NCBI GenBank assembly: GCA_022447555.1
Contig: JAKVBF010000007.1
Location: 1-49,696 of the forward strand
Direction of reading: 5' to 3'
Length of the DNA stretch: 49,696 nucleotides
Source: Mariniblastus sp.
GTDB lineage: Bacteria > Planctomycetota > Planctomycetia > Pirellulales > Pirellulaceae
In this document: piece by piece, positions 10,736 to 19,804 of the stretch
Layout: the number at the start of each line of letters is the position of its first letter
How positions within the stretch are numbered: the stretch's first letter is position 1
Program-made: the position numbers and the translations under genes
The notes under the pieces: model-generated
Told to the model about the DNA's origin: nothing
Seen by the model: only the letters and a program-made list of their open reading frames with translations
The model's database searches: none

Positions 10736-11626
10736 ATGAAACAGCTCCTTGGCCCAATCCGATCCACCCTCACCGCAGGCTTGCTTTGCGCCATGGGCGT
10801 GCTTGCGGCGGGGCCTGCTTGGGGTCAACTGAACCGTGAACCCGAGGCGACAAAAGGTGTCGAAATTGTTTCCAGACTGGGAGACCAGTTAGAGTTCGAC
10901 ACACGATTTCACGACGACCACAACCACTATGTTCGGTTGGGCGATTTCTTCGATGGCAAAAAACCGGTTATTCTTTCATTCAACTACTCGAACTGCCCAA
11001 AGTTGTGCAGTGTGCAGTTGGAAAACATGACGGTTGCATTAGGGCAGCTTGACTTCACCGTTGGTGAAGACTTCGAGGTCGTATCAATCAGTATCGATCC
11101 GCTCGAGCAAACATCCCGAGCCAAAGCTACCAAAGAACTGTACACCAAGATTTACAATCGTCGTGGCTCGGAAGATGGTTTTCATTTCTTGGTCGCCGAC
11201 CCTGAAACCATTCGCTTCATGACGGACAGCTGCGGTTTCAAGTATAAATACATCCCCCATCAAAAACTATACTCACATTCACCCGTGTTTCTACTGATCT
11301 CCCCGTCGGGAAAGATCGTTCGGTACATTCACGGCCTAGACTATAAACCTGTTACCATCGAGCGGGCGTTGGTTGAAGCGGCGGAGGGAAAAATCGGCTC
11401 TCCAATCAACCGTCTCAGTTACGCTCTCGGCTGTTTCTTGTATGACGAATCAACCGGGCAATACACCACTCAAGTCATGGGCATCATGCGGATCGGCGGA
11501 GCCATTATGGTTGCCGTCCTCATGTTCACGTTATTGCCCTACTGGTTCTTCCGACGCAACAGCAGCAACCCCGCTGCGGTGTCTGATGAACCACAAGATA
11601 TAATTACCCATCCGTCAACACCTTAG
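10736..11626 (+). CDS. sco: SCO1/SenC-type copper chaperone
   Basis: This 296-residue protein has a signal peptide (about 1-30, ending near AWG) and a thioredoxin-like SCO domain. The copper site is visible: CPKLC (Cys87 and Cys91) and His181 in HSPVFLL, the normal CxxxC plus distant His arrangement. SCO proteins deliver copper to the CuA site of oxidase subunit II, whose gene starts 16 bases downstream. Unlike short SCO proteins it has an additional C-terminal hydrophobic helix (about 248-270, IMRIGGAIMVAVLMFTLLPYW), so it may be anchored at both ends or only at the C-terminus. Confidence 0.92.
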   Translation: MKQLLGPIRSTLTAGLLCAMGVLAAGPAWGQLNREPEATKGVEIVSRLGDQLEFDTRFHDDHNHYVRLGDFFDGKKPVILSFNYSNCPKLCSVQLENMTVALGQLDFTVGEDFEVVSISIDPLEQTSRAKATKELYTKIYNRRGSEDGFHFLVADPETIRFMTDSCGFKYKYIPHQKLYSHSPVFLLISPSGKIVRYIHGLDYKPVTIERALVEAAEGKIGSPINRLSYALGCFLYDESTGQYTTQVMGIMRIGGAIMVAVLMFTLLPYWFFRRNSSNPAAVSDEPQDIITHPSTP

Positions 11627-11642
11627 TTCAGTTTTTGATTCC

Positions 11643-12776
11643 ATGAATTTATTTGGTACCCCCATGTTGGCTCAATCCGATATCCCGATGCCCGAATCTG
11701 CCAAAGTGCATTCAGGCAGTTATTGGTTCCCGGATCAAGCCAGTGCGTTTGCTCCGAACTACGACTTTCTCTACATGGCGATTCTATGGATCTCCGTCGT
11801 GTTTTTTGCACTGATCGTCGGGTTCATGATTTACTTCTGCATCAAATATCGCCGCCGCGAAGGAGTCGGGCCTGAGCCGAGTTCTTCTCATAACACCGCC
11901 ATTGAGATCTTCTGGTCGGTCATCCCAAGCATTATCTTGGTCTGGATTTTTTACGCCGGCGCCCGAGACTATTTCGACATGCGAGTCCCGTTTGACGATG
12001 CGGAAGAGATTTACGTAACAGCCAATCAGTTCAACTGGAAATTTGTCTACCCTGACGGAGATGTATCCAAAGAACTGCATCTCGTGGTCAACCGACCGGT
12101 CAAGCTGATCATGCAGTCGGAAGATGTTCTTCACGGCATGTTCATTCCTGCGTTTCGTCAAAAGATGGATATTGTTCCGGGGCGTTACACCTATGCTTAT
12201 TTGGCACCCAATCGGGTTGGTGAATATCGACTCGCCTGCACCGAGTATTGCGGCGAAGGCCATTCGCGGATGAGGACCATTTGCCAAGTTCACACAACCG
12301 AAGAAGATCGCAAGAACACGACGAAGTGGGAAAATGAAAAACATGTAGGCTGGGTCAACGGTGAACGCCTGTTTTCCATCAACTGCTCAGGCTGTCACAG
12401 CATTGACGGGGGTGTTAAAACAGGACCCGCCCTAAATACCATCTGGGGTGAAAAGGAGAAGCTGATCGGCGGTGAAGAAATCATGGTTGATGAAAATTAT
12501 GTCCGCGAATCCATCCTTGAGCCTAACGCGAAAATCGTGGAAGGGTATGGTCCCGTGTCTAAAATGAATTCTTTTCAGGGCAAGTTGAATGACAAGGAGA
12601 TCGGTTATTTGATCGACTACATTCGATACTTGAAAGAACCTGACAAGTTCCCGGGCCGCGACGCTCAGGCAGAGCCCACCACGGCAACGGCCGAGGAGGC
12701 TGGAACAGCTAAGCCTGAGAAGCCGGCCGAAACCGAAAACTCAATTGACACAAAAACTGAAGATCAAGACAACTAG
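11643..12776 (+). CDS. coxB: Cytochrome c oxidase subunit II with fused heme c domain (caa3 type)
   Basis: Two transmembrane helices (about 40-66 and 85-107) are followed by the cupredoxin domain holding the binuclear CuA site: His164, Cys199, Cys203 and His207 in CTEYCGEGHSRM. A cytochrome c domain with CSGCH (248-252) follows, making this a caa3-type subunit II that can accept electrons directly from the complex III hemes. The C-terminal 40 residues are a charged Thr/Glu/Ala-rich tail. The gene is 16 bases after sco and 46 bases before coxA. No clear cleavable signal peptide is seen before the first helix. Confidence 0.95.
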   Translation: MNLFGTPMLAQSDIPMPESAKVHSGSYWFPDQASAFAPNYDFLYMAILWISVVFFALIVGFMIYFCIKYRRREGVGPEPSSSHNTAIEIFWSVIPSIILVWIFYAGARDYFDMRVPFDDAEEIYVTANQFNWKFVYPDGDVSKELHLVVNRPVKLIMQSEDVLHGMFIPAFRQKMDIVPGRYTYAYLAPNRVGEYRLACTEYCGEGHSRMRTICQVHTTEEDRKNTTKWENEKHVGWVNGERLFSINCSGCHSIDGGVKTGPALNTIWGEKEKLIGGEEIMVDENYVRESILEPNAKIVEGYGPVSKMNSFQGKLNDKEIGYLIDYIRYLKEPDKFPGRDAQAEPTTATAEEAGTAKPEKPAETENSIDTKTEDQDN

Positions 12777-12822
12777 TTAACCAAGTAAAGCAAAACTGCT
12801 TTTAAAGATAAAGGTCATTAAA

Positions 12823-14529
12823 ATGGCAACTGCAGCAGAACGAAAAAAACTTTTTGGGCACGCCGAGAACAATTACCTCAACTGCACCAAGGGAATCAAA
12901 TCGTGGATGTTCACCGTAGATCACAAGCGGATCGGCGTGATGTATCTGATCGGTGTGACTACCGCCCTGTTTTTAGCAGGCGTCTTCGCGCTGGTCTTGA
13001 GATCCCAGCTTTGGAGTTATGACAACACGCTCTTGACGGACAAAATGTACAATCAAATGTTCACCCTCCATGGGGCTGTGATGGTGTTCGCCTTCATCAT
13101 CCCGAGCATTCCAGCAGCGCTGGGTAACTTCGTTCTTCCGATGATGCTGGGGGCTAAAGATGTTGCTTTCCCGCGTCTGAACCTCGCTAGTTTCTACCTA
13201 TGGATATTTGGGACCGGGTTCCTTCTGTTTGCCATCTTGTCGGGAAAAGGCCTCGACACTGGATGGACCTTTTACACACCCTATTCAATCCGCACAGACA
13301 CTGGGGTCATTTACGCCACATTTGGCGCGTTCATCCTTGGTTTCAGCTCGATCTTTACAGGACTGAACTTTTTGGTCACGGTCAACACGATGCGGGCCCC
13401 AGGGCAGGGCTGGTTCAAGATGCCGCTCTTTTTATGGGGCCTTTATTCGACCAGTATCATTCAGGTCCTAGCCACGCCCGTACTGGGCATCACCCTGCTG
13501 CTGTTGATCGCGGAAAAAACCATGCACATTGGAATCTTCGATCCCAAGTACGGCGGCGATCCTGTTTTGTTTCAACACTTCTTCTGGTTCTATTCCCATC
13601 CAGCTGTTTACATCATGATTCTGCCCGGCATGGGGGTGATCAGCGAGTTGATCGCTGTATACAGCCAGAAGAAGGTATTTGGTTATTCGTTTATCGCCTT
13701 CTCCAGTGTTGCCATCGCGTTACTTGGGTTCCTCGTTTGGGGGCACCACATGTTCACCAGCGGTCAATCGGTTGTGGTCACATTGATTTTTAGCGCCATC
13801 ACCTTCACCGTCGCCATTCCGTCGGCGGTCAAAGTTTTTAATTGGCTGGCAACCATGTATAAAGGATCCATCGCGCTCACGACCCCAATGTGCTACGCGT
13901 TGTCTTTCATCTTTCTGTTTGGAATTGGTGGTCTAACAGGTCTATTCCTCGGTGCCCTATCCACCGACATTCACTTGCACGACACATATTTTGTGGTCGC
14001 CCACTTTCACTTCGTGATGGTTGGCGGAACCCTGACCGCACTGCTGGGGGGCGTGTTCCATTGGTGGCCCAAGATGTTTGGCCGCATGTATAACGATATG
14101 CTAGGAAGGGTTAGTTGCTTGCTAGTCTTCCTCGGATTCAACCTCACATTCTTTCCACAATTTGTAATGGGAGCTCGCGGCATGCCACGGCGTTACGCCT
14201 CATATGACCCTGAGTTCCAGATTTTCCATCAATGGTCAACGATCGGGGCATTCGTGTTAGGCGTGGGCATCCTGCTGGGTTTTGGGGTGTTGGTTTATGC
14301 TGCCTTCAAAGGCCCTAAAATCTCAGGAAACCCGTTCGGTGCTGCCTCGCTAGAGTGGCAAAGCAGTTCCCCGCCTGATTTCCACAACTTCATCCATAAA
14401 CCAATCCTCTGCGATCCCTACGACTTTGGGGCGTTGGTCTATGACGAGGAACTAGATACCTATATCCATCGTGAATTCATGGAACCCAGTGAGCAACCAG
14501 AGATGGAGCCAGAGCCCCAAGTCCACTAG
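12823..14529 (+). CDS. coxA: Cytochrome c oxidase subunit I, A2 type
   Basis: This 568-residue protein has the twelve-helix core of heme-copper oxidases. Metal ligands are visible: His83 (low-spin heme, TLHGAVMVF), His259 with the cross-linked Tyr263 (SHPAVY), His308 and His309 (WGHHMFTSG), then His394 (heme a3) and His396 (low-spin heme) in [11 protein letters not shown]. Helix VI reads YSHPAVY instead of GHPEVY: the D-channel glutamate is missing and replaced by the Tyr-Ser pair (Y257, S258), the mark of A2-type enzymes such as those of Rhodothermus and Thermus. The enzyme reduces O2 to water and pumps protons. Confidence 0.96.
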   Translation: MATAAERKKLFGHAENNYLNCTKGIKSWMFTVDHKRIGVMYLIGVTTALFLAGVFALVLRSQLWSYDNTLLTDKMYNQMFTLHGAVMVFAFIIPSIPAALGNFVLPMMLGAKDVAFPRLNLASFYLWIFGTGFLLFAILSGKGLDTGWTFYTPYSIRTDTGVIYATFGAFILGFSSIFTGLNFLVTVNTMRAPGQGWFKMPLFLWGLYSTSIIQVLATPVLGITLLLLIAEKTMHIGIFDPKYGGDPVLFQHFFWFYSHPAVYIMILPGMGVISELIAVYSQKKVFGYSFIAFSSVAIALLGFLVWGHHMFTSGQSVVVTLIFSAITFTVAIPSAVKVFNWLATMYKGSIALTTPMCYALSFIFLFGIGGLTGLFLGALSTDIHLHDTYFVVAHFHFVMVGGTLTALLGGVFHWWPKMFGRMYNDMLGRVSCLLVFLGFNLTFFPQFVMGARGMPRRYASYDPEFQIFHQWSTIGAFVLGVGILLGFGVLVYAAFKGPKISGNPFGAASLEWQSSSPPDFHNFIHKPILCDPYDFGALVYDEELDTYIHREFMEPSEQPEMEPEPQVH

Positions 14530-14605
14530 AAAACCATTCGGGTGAACATTGTTGTTCGTCCGATTCATTCAGAAACGACACTGCCGATTTGCCTCGGAGC
14601 CACAC

Positions 14606-15688
14606 ATGGCCGTAGTAGAACCTGAACACGGAGCTCACGATGATCATCACGATCATGGTGACTTCATCGCACATCACTTTGACAACGCTGAGCAACAGTT
14701 TGACTCGGGAAAGCTCGGGATCTGGCTGTTTTTGGTGACCGAAGTCCTGTTTTTCAGCGGGCTATTCGTTGCCTACACGCTGTATCGCGTTTTACACCCC
14801 GAGATCTTTGACCAAGCCCACGTTTTTCTGGATAAATACCTTGGCTTTTTGAACACGCTCGTGCTGTTATTTAGCAGTCTCACGATGGCCGTCGCTGTGC
14901 GGTATGCCCAACTCGGAAAAAATGGTCACGTGGTTTGGTATGTCTTGGGCACGATGGTTTGCGCCTCGGCCTTCTTGGGGGTTAAAGCAATCGAATACAC
15001 GCACAAGTGGGACCAAGGGATTTTGGTGCGAAGTGCGTTTGATTACCATGCGGGGCACCACGAAGCCCCCGCCGGTACACTCGCTCACACGCTCGGCGTT
15101 TCTGAATACCTGATCTATCTAAGCGTCATTCCTCTTTTGGTGATCATTGGTTTTGCTGTCTATGCCGGCATCGCGAAGCTGACAGACAAGCCGAACGCCT
15201 CCTTCTTTTCCGTTTGCATGGCAATTGCGGTGGGCGGTTACTTCGTTGGCGCCATGGCGGGTCACTTTTACATGGAAGTTACCGACGGAGGGTTTGGGGG
15301 TAGATCCGAGGCGGCAGCCGAGATGATGGCCTACGAAAACGAAACCCACAGCGACCATGAACCGACCAATAAACCGGTCGACCACCATGACGAGAGTGCG
15401 GTCGATCAGCAAACTGCTGAAAGTAAAGTCGCCCCTTACCAAGGGCCGCAGCCCGATGAATTTGACCAGGACATCGGGATTTTCTTCAGCATTTACTACT
15501 GCATGACCGGCCTTCACGCAATTCACATTATTGCCGGGATCGCCTTTTTGGCGTGGATTCTGTGGCGATCAATACTAGGACATTGGAGAAGCGATTATTT
15601 TGGTCCTGTCGACTACGTTGGTTTGTATTGGCACTTGGTTGACTTAATCTGGATTTATCTGTTCCCGCTGTTGTATTTGATTGATTAA
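14606..15688 (+). CDS. coxC: Cytochrome c oxidase subunit III, long form
   Basis: The frame extends up to a TTG at 14549, but the ATG at 14606 is the better start and gives 360 residues. Typical subunit III segments are present: LGIWLFLVTEVLFFSGLFVAY, the segment around TGLHAIHIIAG, and the end GLYWHLVDLIWIYLFPLLY. The protein is longer than the common 200-270 residues because of a His/Asp-rich N-terminus (about 1-30) and a charged, His-rich insertion at about 235-288 between two helices. Subunit III helps proton uptake and stability of the oxidase. It lies between coxA and the subunit IV gene. Confidence 0.92.
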   Translation: MAVVEPEHGAHDDHHDHGDFIAHHFDNAEQQFDSGKLGIWLFLVTEVLFFSGLFVAYTLYRVLHPEIFDQAHVFLDKYLGFLNTLVLLFSSLTMAVAVRYAQLGKNGHVVWYVLGTMVCASAFLGVKAIEYTHKWDQGILVRSAFDYHAGHHEAPAGTLAHTLGVSEYLIYLSVIPLLVIIGFAVYAGIAKLTDKPNASFFSVCMAIAVGGYFVGAMAGHFYMEVTDGGFGGRSEAAAEMMAYENETHSDHEPTNKPVDHHDESAVDQQTAESKVAPYQGPQPDEFDQDIGIFFSIYYCMTGLHAIHIIAGIAFLAWILWRSILGHWRSDYFGPVDYVGLYWHLVDLIWIYLFPLLYLID

Positions 15689-15738
15689 AAACCTTCGTTT
15701 AAAAACGCGTTTTGATACACAAGTAAAGAAATTGCATT

Positions 15739-16098
15739 ATGTCACACGATCACGACGGTGGATTTGCCCACCCCGCACCCTTTAAGCTTTTGCTAAGCGT
15801 CTTCATTGCGCTGGTCCTGTTAACTATTTTGACGCTAGCCCTGTCCAGCGTTGACTTGGGGCTCATGGGTGCATTCGGCTTTTGGATCGCCATGTCGATT
15901 GCTTCGTTCAAGGCGGCGCTTGTCATGTTATTTTTCATGCATATGTACTGGGACAAGCCCTTCAATGTTCTTGTTTTTCTTTCGTCCACCTTATTTGTGA
16001 TACTTTTCATTGGTCTGACGTTAACGGACACCAGCCACTACAAAAACACGATTGATGAGTACCCCCGACAGCCTGACACCTCAACCATGGCCCCCTAA
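15739..16098 (+). CDS. coxD: Prokaryotic cytochrome c oxidase subunit IV
   Basis: This 119-residue protein has three hydrophobic helices (about 12-35, 38-65 and 72-95) including the family-like segment SFKAALVMLFFMHMYWD. It matches the small CtaF/COX4-type subunit of bacterial caa3 oxidases, which stabilises the complex. It begins 50 bases after coxC and ends 39 bases before the second subunit III-like gene. Confidence 0.88.
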   Translation: MSHDHDGGFAHPAPFKLLLSVFIALVLLTILTLALSSVDLGLMGAFGFWIAMSIASFKAALVMLFFMHMYWDKPFNVLVFLSSTLFVILFIGLTLTDTSHYKNTIDEYPRQPDTSTMAP

Positions 16099-16137
16099 AC
16101 CTTTCATCCGCTGCCATCTTCGGTAGCGGCATATACG

Positions 16138-16737
16138 ATGCTTAAACAGTCAATCAGCTTGGTTCCCGCCCGTAGAGACCTGTATCAGGCCAAGCTCGTT
16201 TTCTACCTCTTCATCGCTTCGCTGAGCATGTTTTTTGTTGCCAGCTTAGTGACTTATTACCTCGTTCGCGTCCAGTCGTTCCAGCCGATCCAAAGGTCCT
16301 ACGAGGCCTTAACCATACCTTGGTCGTTTTGGGTCAGCACCGCCCTGCTGGTGCTTGTCAGCGTCTCTCTGCACCGCGCCAGCTGGATGGTCCATAGAGA
16401 GCGCCAGGTCGAGTTCCGGCGTTGGTTGATTTTGGGATGGTCGACCGCTATCGTTTTCGTCTTCATCCAGGCGATCGGCCTGCAAGAGCTGTTACTGCAC
16501 CACTTCACCCAGTCGGATGGTTCAACCAAGGTCTACGGGATGTCCTTCACCCTCTCTCTGATTCACGTGTTGCATGTTGTGGGTGGGATCGGGTTCTTGG
16601 GTTTTATTATCTTTCAGGCCTTCCGAAACCGGTACGATCATGAGCGGCACTGGGCCGTTGACCATTGTGCCAGCTATTGGCATTTTTTGGATGTGGTCTG
16701 GGTAATGATGCTGGTCACCTTTTTGATCACCAAATAG
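16138..16737 (+). CDS. Second, short subunit III-like heme-copper oxidase protein
   Basis: This 199-residue protein has five hydrophobic helices and subunit III features: LVFYLFIASLSMFFVASLVTYYLVR near the start, LSLIHVLHVVGGIGFLGF, and the ending ASYWHFLDVVWVMMLVTFLI. It is a second, shorter paralogue of coxC in the same operon, lacking the first two helices of long subunits III. It may be part of the same oxidase or act in assembly; the sequence does not decide. It is the last gene of the respiratory cluster, with rarA 138 bases further on. Confidence 0.85.
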   Translation: MLKQSISLVPARRDLYQAKLVFYLFIASLSMFFVASLVTYYLVRVQSFQPIQRSYEALTIPWSFWVSTALLVLVSVSLHRASWMVHRERQVEFRRWLILGWSTAIVFVFIQAIGLQELLLHHFTQSDGSTKVYGMSFTLSLIHVLHVVGGIGFLGFIIFQAFRNRYDHERHWAVDHCASYWHFLDVVWVMMLVTFLITK

Positions 16738-16875
16738 CCACTTTCTTTAATTACCTATGGTTTGCCTGGGGTCGCGTTTGGATGACTTGGCGAACACTCA
16801 CCTCTTAGGATTCGGGTATACTGTGGATCGCCTCAAAAGCCTCAGCCAACAGGTCTCGTATGTCTTAGGTCTCGC

Positions 16876-18204
16876 ATGTCTTTATTCGAACAAGCCGAAC
16901 GAAAAAACTTATCCCGCGCCAAACCACTGGCGGCGCGTCTGCGCCCCCGCAAGTTGGATGAATTTGTCGGCCAGCAACACATCCTCGGTGCCGGAAAATT
17001 GCTCCGCCGGCTGGTCAACAGTGACCGCTTGGGTTCGGTTATTTTTTTTGGTCCTCCAGGGACCGGGAAGACTTCTTTGGCTCGCGTCTTAGCGACCGAG
17101 ACAAAACGAAGCTTCGAACAACTTAGTGCCATCATGCATGGAGTCAAAGATCTGCGGGCGGTACTTCAGTCTGCCCGCGACCGCTTGGCGACAGGAGGTC
17201 GAGGCACTTTATTATTCATCGATGAAATTCACCGTTTTAACCGTGCTCAACAAGACGCTCTACTGGCAGATGTCGAGGAAGGCGTTGTGACGCTCATCGG
17301 CGCCACAACGTCAAATCCTTTTTTTGCAGTCAACGGAGCGTTGATTAGTCGCAGCACCATTTTTCAATTTGAGCCGCTCTCGACCGAGGATGTCGCCCTC
17401 TTGTTAAGCACCGCGATTCATGATCGTGACCGCGGGTTGGGTGGTCTGAATATCCAGTTCCAAAAAAATGCCATCGAGCATCTGGCCCAAGTGTGCGACG
17501 GAGACGCGCGGCAGGCGTTGTGCGTGCTTGAATCGGCCTGCCTTTCCTTGGGCGATCAAGGCATGCTGACCCTTGAGACCATTCGTGAAGCCATCGCTCA
17601 CCGCGCCATGCAATACGATGTTTCAGGGGACGAGCATTACGACTGCGCCTCTGCATTGATTAAGAGCATCAGGGGGAGTGACCCGGACGCTGGGATCTAT
17701 TGGTTGGCTAGGATGCTGGAGGGGGGAGAAGATGTCCGTTTTCTTTGCCGGCGCTTAATCATACTTGCTAGCGAAGATATCGGTAATGCCGATCCAGCGG
17801 CCCTTCCGCTGGCCGTCGCCTGTTCTCAGGCTTGTGAGCAGATCGGACTTCCGGAATGCCAGCTGACTTTAGCCCAAACCGTTGCCTACCTCGCCTGTGC
17901 GGACAAATCCAACGCGGCGACTGTGGCGATCAACTCGGCCAGAGCGGATATTCAGAATGGCCGGATCCTAACCGTCCCCATGCATTTAAAAGACGGGCAC
18001 TATCAGGGCTCTAAACAACTGGGACATGGCGAGGGGTATCAATACTCGCACGATTCAGATCAGGGTGTCGTTGCTCAAGATTATTTGGGGGTTGATCGGG
18101 AATATTACAAGCCGGTGGATCGCGGTCACGAGCGAGCGATCGCCAAACGCTTGGACATTATCCGGAAGACCTTGCGCAAAGGTAAGCTGGACGGAGCCTC
18201 CTAG
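16876..18204 (+). CDS. rarA: RarA/MgsA replication-associated recombination AAA+ ATPase
   Basis: This 442-residue protein begins with the RarA-type stretch LAARLRPRKLDEFVGQQHIL. Walker A is GPPGTGKTS (Lys65), Walker B is LLFIDEIHRFN, and sensor 1 is LIGATTSNP. The C-terminal half has the tetramerisation region with RRLIILASEDIGNADP. RarA acts at stalled replication forks with single-strand binding protein. An ATG at 16876 is used; earlier frames with ATG codons at 16757 are out of frame. A weak five-base-pair hairpin at 18245-18258 lies after the stop. Confidence 0.95.
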   Translation: MSLFEQAERKNLSRAKPLAARLRPRKLDEFVGQQHILGAGKLLRRLVNSDRLGSVIFFGPPGTGKTSLARVLATETKRSFEQLSAIMHGVKDLRAVLQSARDRLATGGRGTLLFIDEIHRFNRAQQDALLADVEEGVVTLIGATTSNPFFAVNGALISRSTIFQFEPLSTEDVALLLSTAIHDRDRGLGGLNIQFQKNAIEHLAQVCDGDARQALCVLESACLSLGDQGMLTLETIREAIAHRAMQYDVSGDEHYDCASALIKSIRGSDPDAGIYWLARMLEGGEDVRFLCRRLIILASEDIGNADPAALPLAVACSQACEQIGLPECQLTLAQTVAYLACADKSNAATVAINSARADIQNGRILTVPMHLKDGHYQGSKQLGHGEGYQYSHDSDQGVVAQDYLGVDREYYKPVDRGHERAIAKRLDIIRKTLRKGKLDGAS

Positions 18205-18351
18205 CCAGCGACTCACTCATTATGGCGTTGCTAGCAATCACGACCGCCCCTTTGGGCGTTGTCAGTTTGCTAATTGACCTAGATCATTGTTACCGGATTT
18301 CCTAACATCTCTGGCATTCCAACGCCTGTTTTTTCGCCTCTCCGCAGCCGA

Positions 18352-18597
18352 TCAACCACCCAAGAGCACCATGAGTGTCGACAACCAAGGCATCGCGAAG
18401 CCAATGGCCGCGAGGACTGCGAACAGGACAGCCAGTTGGACAAGCCACTTCGGTTTATTGTCCCAAAATCGACGCTCTTGGTTCAGGAGATACTCGCCGC
18501 ATTTGGGGCACATGGAGACGTCATCATAGATCTCTTCGCCGCACATCGGACAGGGAATCGTATAATCGTCGTCGTCCTCAAAATATTCGTCAGACAT
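18352..18597 (-). CDS. Small zinc-ribbon membrane protein
   Basis: The frame is open from 18636, but the Met at 18597 gives a protein starting MSDEYFEDDDD, which is the more natural N-terminus. The 81 residues hold two CXXC pairs, CPMCG and CPKCG, forming a zinc ribbon, then a hydrophobic helix near the C-terminus (WLVQLAVLFAVLAAIGFAMPW). Such proteins are widespread and of unknown role. It is transcribed divergently from the LysM protein gene and ends 147 bases after rarA on the opposite strand. Confidence 0.8.
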   Translation of the reverse strand: MSDEYFEDDDDYTIPCPMCGEEIYDDVSMCPKCGEYLLNQERRFWDNKPKWLVQLAVLFAVLAAIGFAMPWLSTLMVLLGG

Positions 18598-18691
18598 GGG
18601 AATGCACCAGAGAATAAAATAGCTCGTAAAATACAAGGCAGTGCTTTAGGGCACTCGACTTTTAGGCTGCAATCAGTCAAGGAGGACTGAA

Positions 18692-19804
18692 GTGGATTCG
18701 TTAAAAAACACAATTGTCGCCGTTATTTTACTTGGTGTCACCTATGGTGTTTACCAAGTCGTCACGACGCCCGATCCGACGGTAAGCCAGAATGCGCTGC
18801 TGGATACCATCATCGAGGACTCTCCCTTCGATGCGCCGGGGCCGACCGCCGCGCCGGCGATCCCCGCCACCTTACTAGCTGAACCAGCACCCTTCGATGA
18901 CACCCCTCCGCTTGCTCCGGGGGCGACCGAAGACCGGCCTAAGTTATTAACCGTTGGCGCTGAAGACATGAAAGGGCTTAAAGACCTTTTGGAAACACCG
19001 GATGCCACGACGACCACCGGAACGCTCGTTGATATCAAGCCTCGGGCTTCGCTATCGCAGTCCCCACAACCAGTAATCGCTCAGCCTGCGGTCGCTCAGC
19101 CTGCGGTCGCTCAGCCTGCGGTCGCTCAAGCGGCCAATACGACCAAATACGACGCTGAGCGGCTGGCTTTGCTTTGGCCGCAAGTAACCCAGTTGGTAAA
19201 CGAGGGCGAGTTCCGAGTCGCTCTCCGGCGTTTATCACTATTTTACGGCAACGCAAATTTGCTGAGCGAACCGGAACAAAAAAAGTTATTTGACTGGCTA
19301 GACTCGCTGGCGGCGAAAGTCATTTATTCCACCGAACACCACTTGAGGCCTGTTCCTTATATTATCCAGCCGAACGACACGCTAGATCTTCTGGCCTCGC
19401 GATGGCAGATCCCTGCTGATCTGATTTACTTTGTGAACCGAGCTAAGATTCCCGATCGCAACGCGCTTCAGCCTGGCAATGAACTTAAAATGATCAGTGG
19501 TGCTTTCGATGCTGAAATCGATACAGCCGAGGGCACAATGACGTTATTTTGGAAGCAATTGTATGCAGGGCGATTCAAAATTCAGGTAAACCCCCAAGCT
19601 AAACCCGTCCTAGGTGAATTCCAAATCGTCACCAAATCTGTTGAACCAGGAACCTGTGGGCCTTATCAGATTGGGCTCAACAACGGCATGAGTCTGCATG
19701 CCTTAGACCCCCTCATGACCTCTTCGATTGCCCTGGAAGAGCAGCAGGCTAAAGAAGTTTTTGCCATCCTCTCAGAATCCTCAACCGTTCGAATCCTTCG
19801 CTAA
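18692..19804 (+). CDS. LysM protein with an inactive-looking L,D-transpeptidase domain
   Basis: The GTG start at 18692 has a perfect AAGGAGG at 18679-18685. The 370 residues have an N-terminal anchor or signal (about 5-23), a long Pro/Ala linker with three copies of a 15-base repeat, a helical part, a LysM peptidoglycan-binding domain (about 223-270, YIIQPNDTLDLLASRW) and a C-terminal domain resembling YkuD-type L,D-transpeptidases (about 272-370: LFWKQLYAGRF, YQIGLNNGMSLHA, VFAILSESSTVRI). The catalytic signature HG...SxGC(I/V)R is degenerate: His336 remains, but the Cys position reads Ser (SSIAL, 344-348). So cell-wall binding is likely and cross-linking activity is unlikely. Its stop codon overlaps that of the convergent HTTM gene. 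Confidence 0.8.
   Translation: MDSLKNTIVAVILLGVTYGVYQVVTTPDPTVSQNALLDTIIEDSPFDAPGPTAAPAIPATLLAEPAPFDDTPPLAPGATEDRPKLLTVGAEDMKGLKDLLETPDATTTTGTLVDIKPRASLSQSPQPVIAQPAVAQPAVAQPAVAQAANTTKYDAERLALLWPQVTQLVNEGEFRVALRRLSLFYGNANLLSEPEQKKLFDWLDSLAAKVIYSTEHHLRPVPYIIQPNDTLDLLASRWQIPADLIYFVNRAKIPDRNALQPGNELKMISGAFDAEIDTAEGTMTLFWKQLYAGRFKIQVNPQAKPVLGEFQIVTKSVEPGTCGPYQIGLNNGMSLHALDPLMTSSIALEEQQAKEVFAILSESSTVRILR
19079..19123 (+). repeat. Three perfect 15-base tandem repeats in the LysM gene linker
   Basis: The unit GCTCAGCCTGCGGTC occurs three times in a row without change, in frame, coding AQPAV repeats in the flexible linker. A part copy GCTCAA follows. Identical copies point to recent slippage, so copy number may differ among strains. 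Confidence 0.95.

Noticed and set aside
18245-18258. Hairpin CGCCC/GGGCG after rarA as a terminator
   Set aside because: Only five base pairs and no T run; too weak to list as a terminator.
19079-19123. Short tandem repeat that might be a CRISPR
   Set aside because: The unit is 15 bases without spacers and is in frame in a protein linker.
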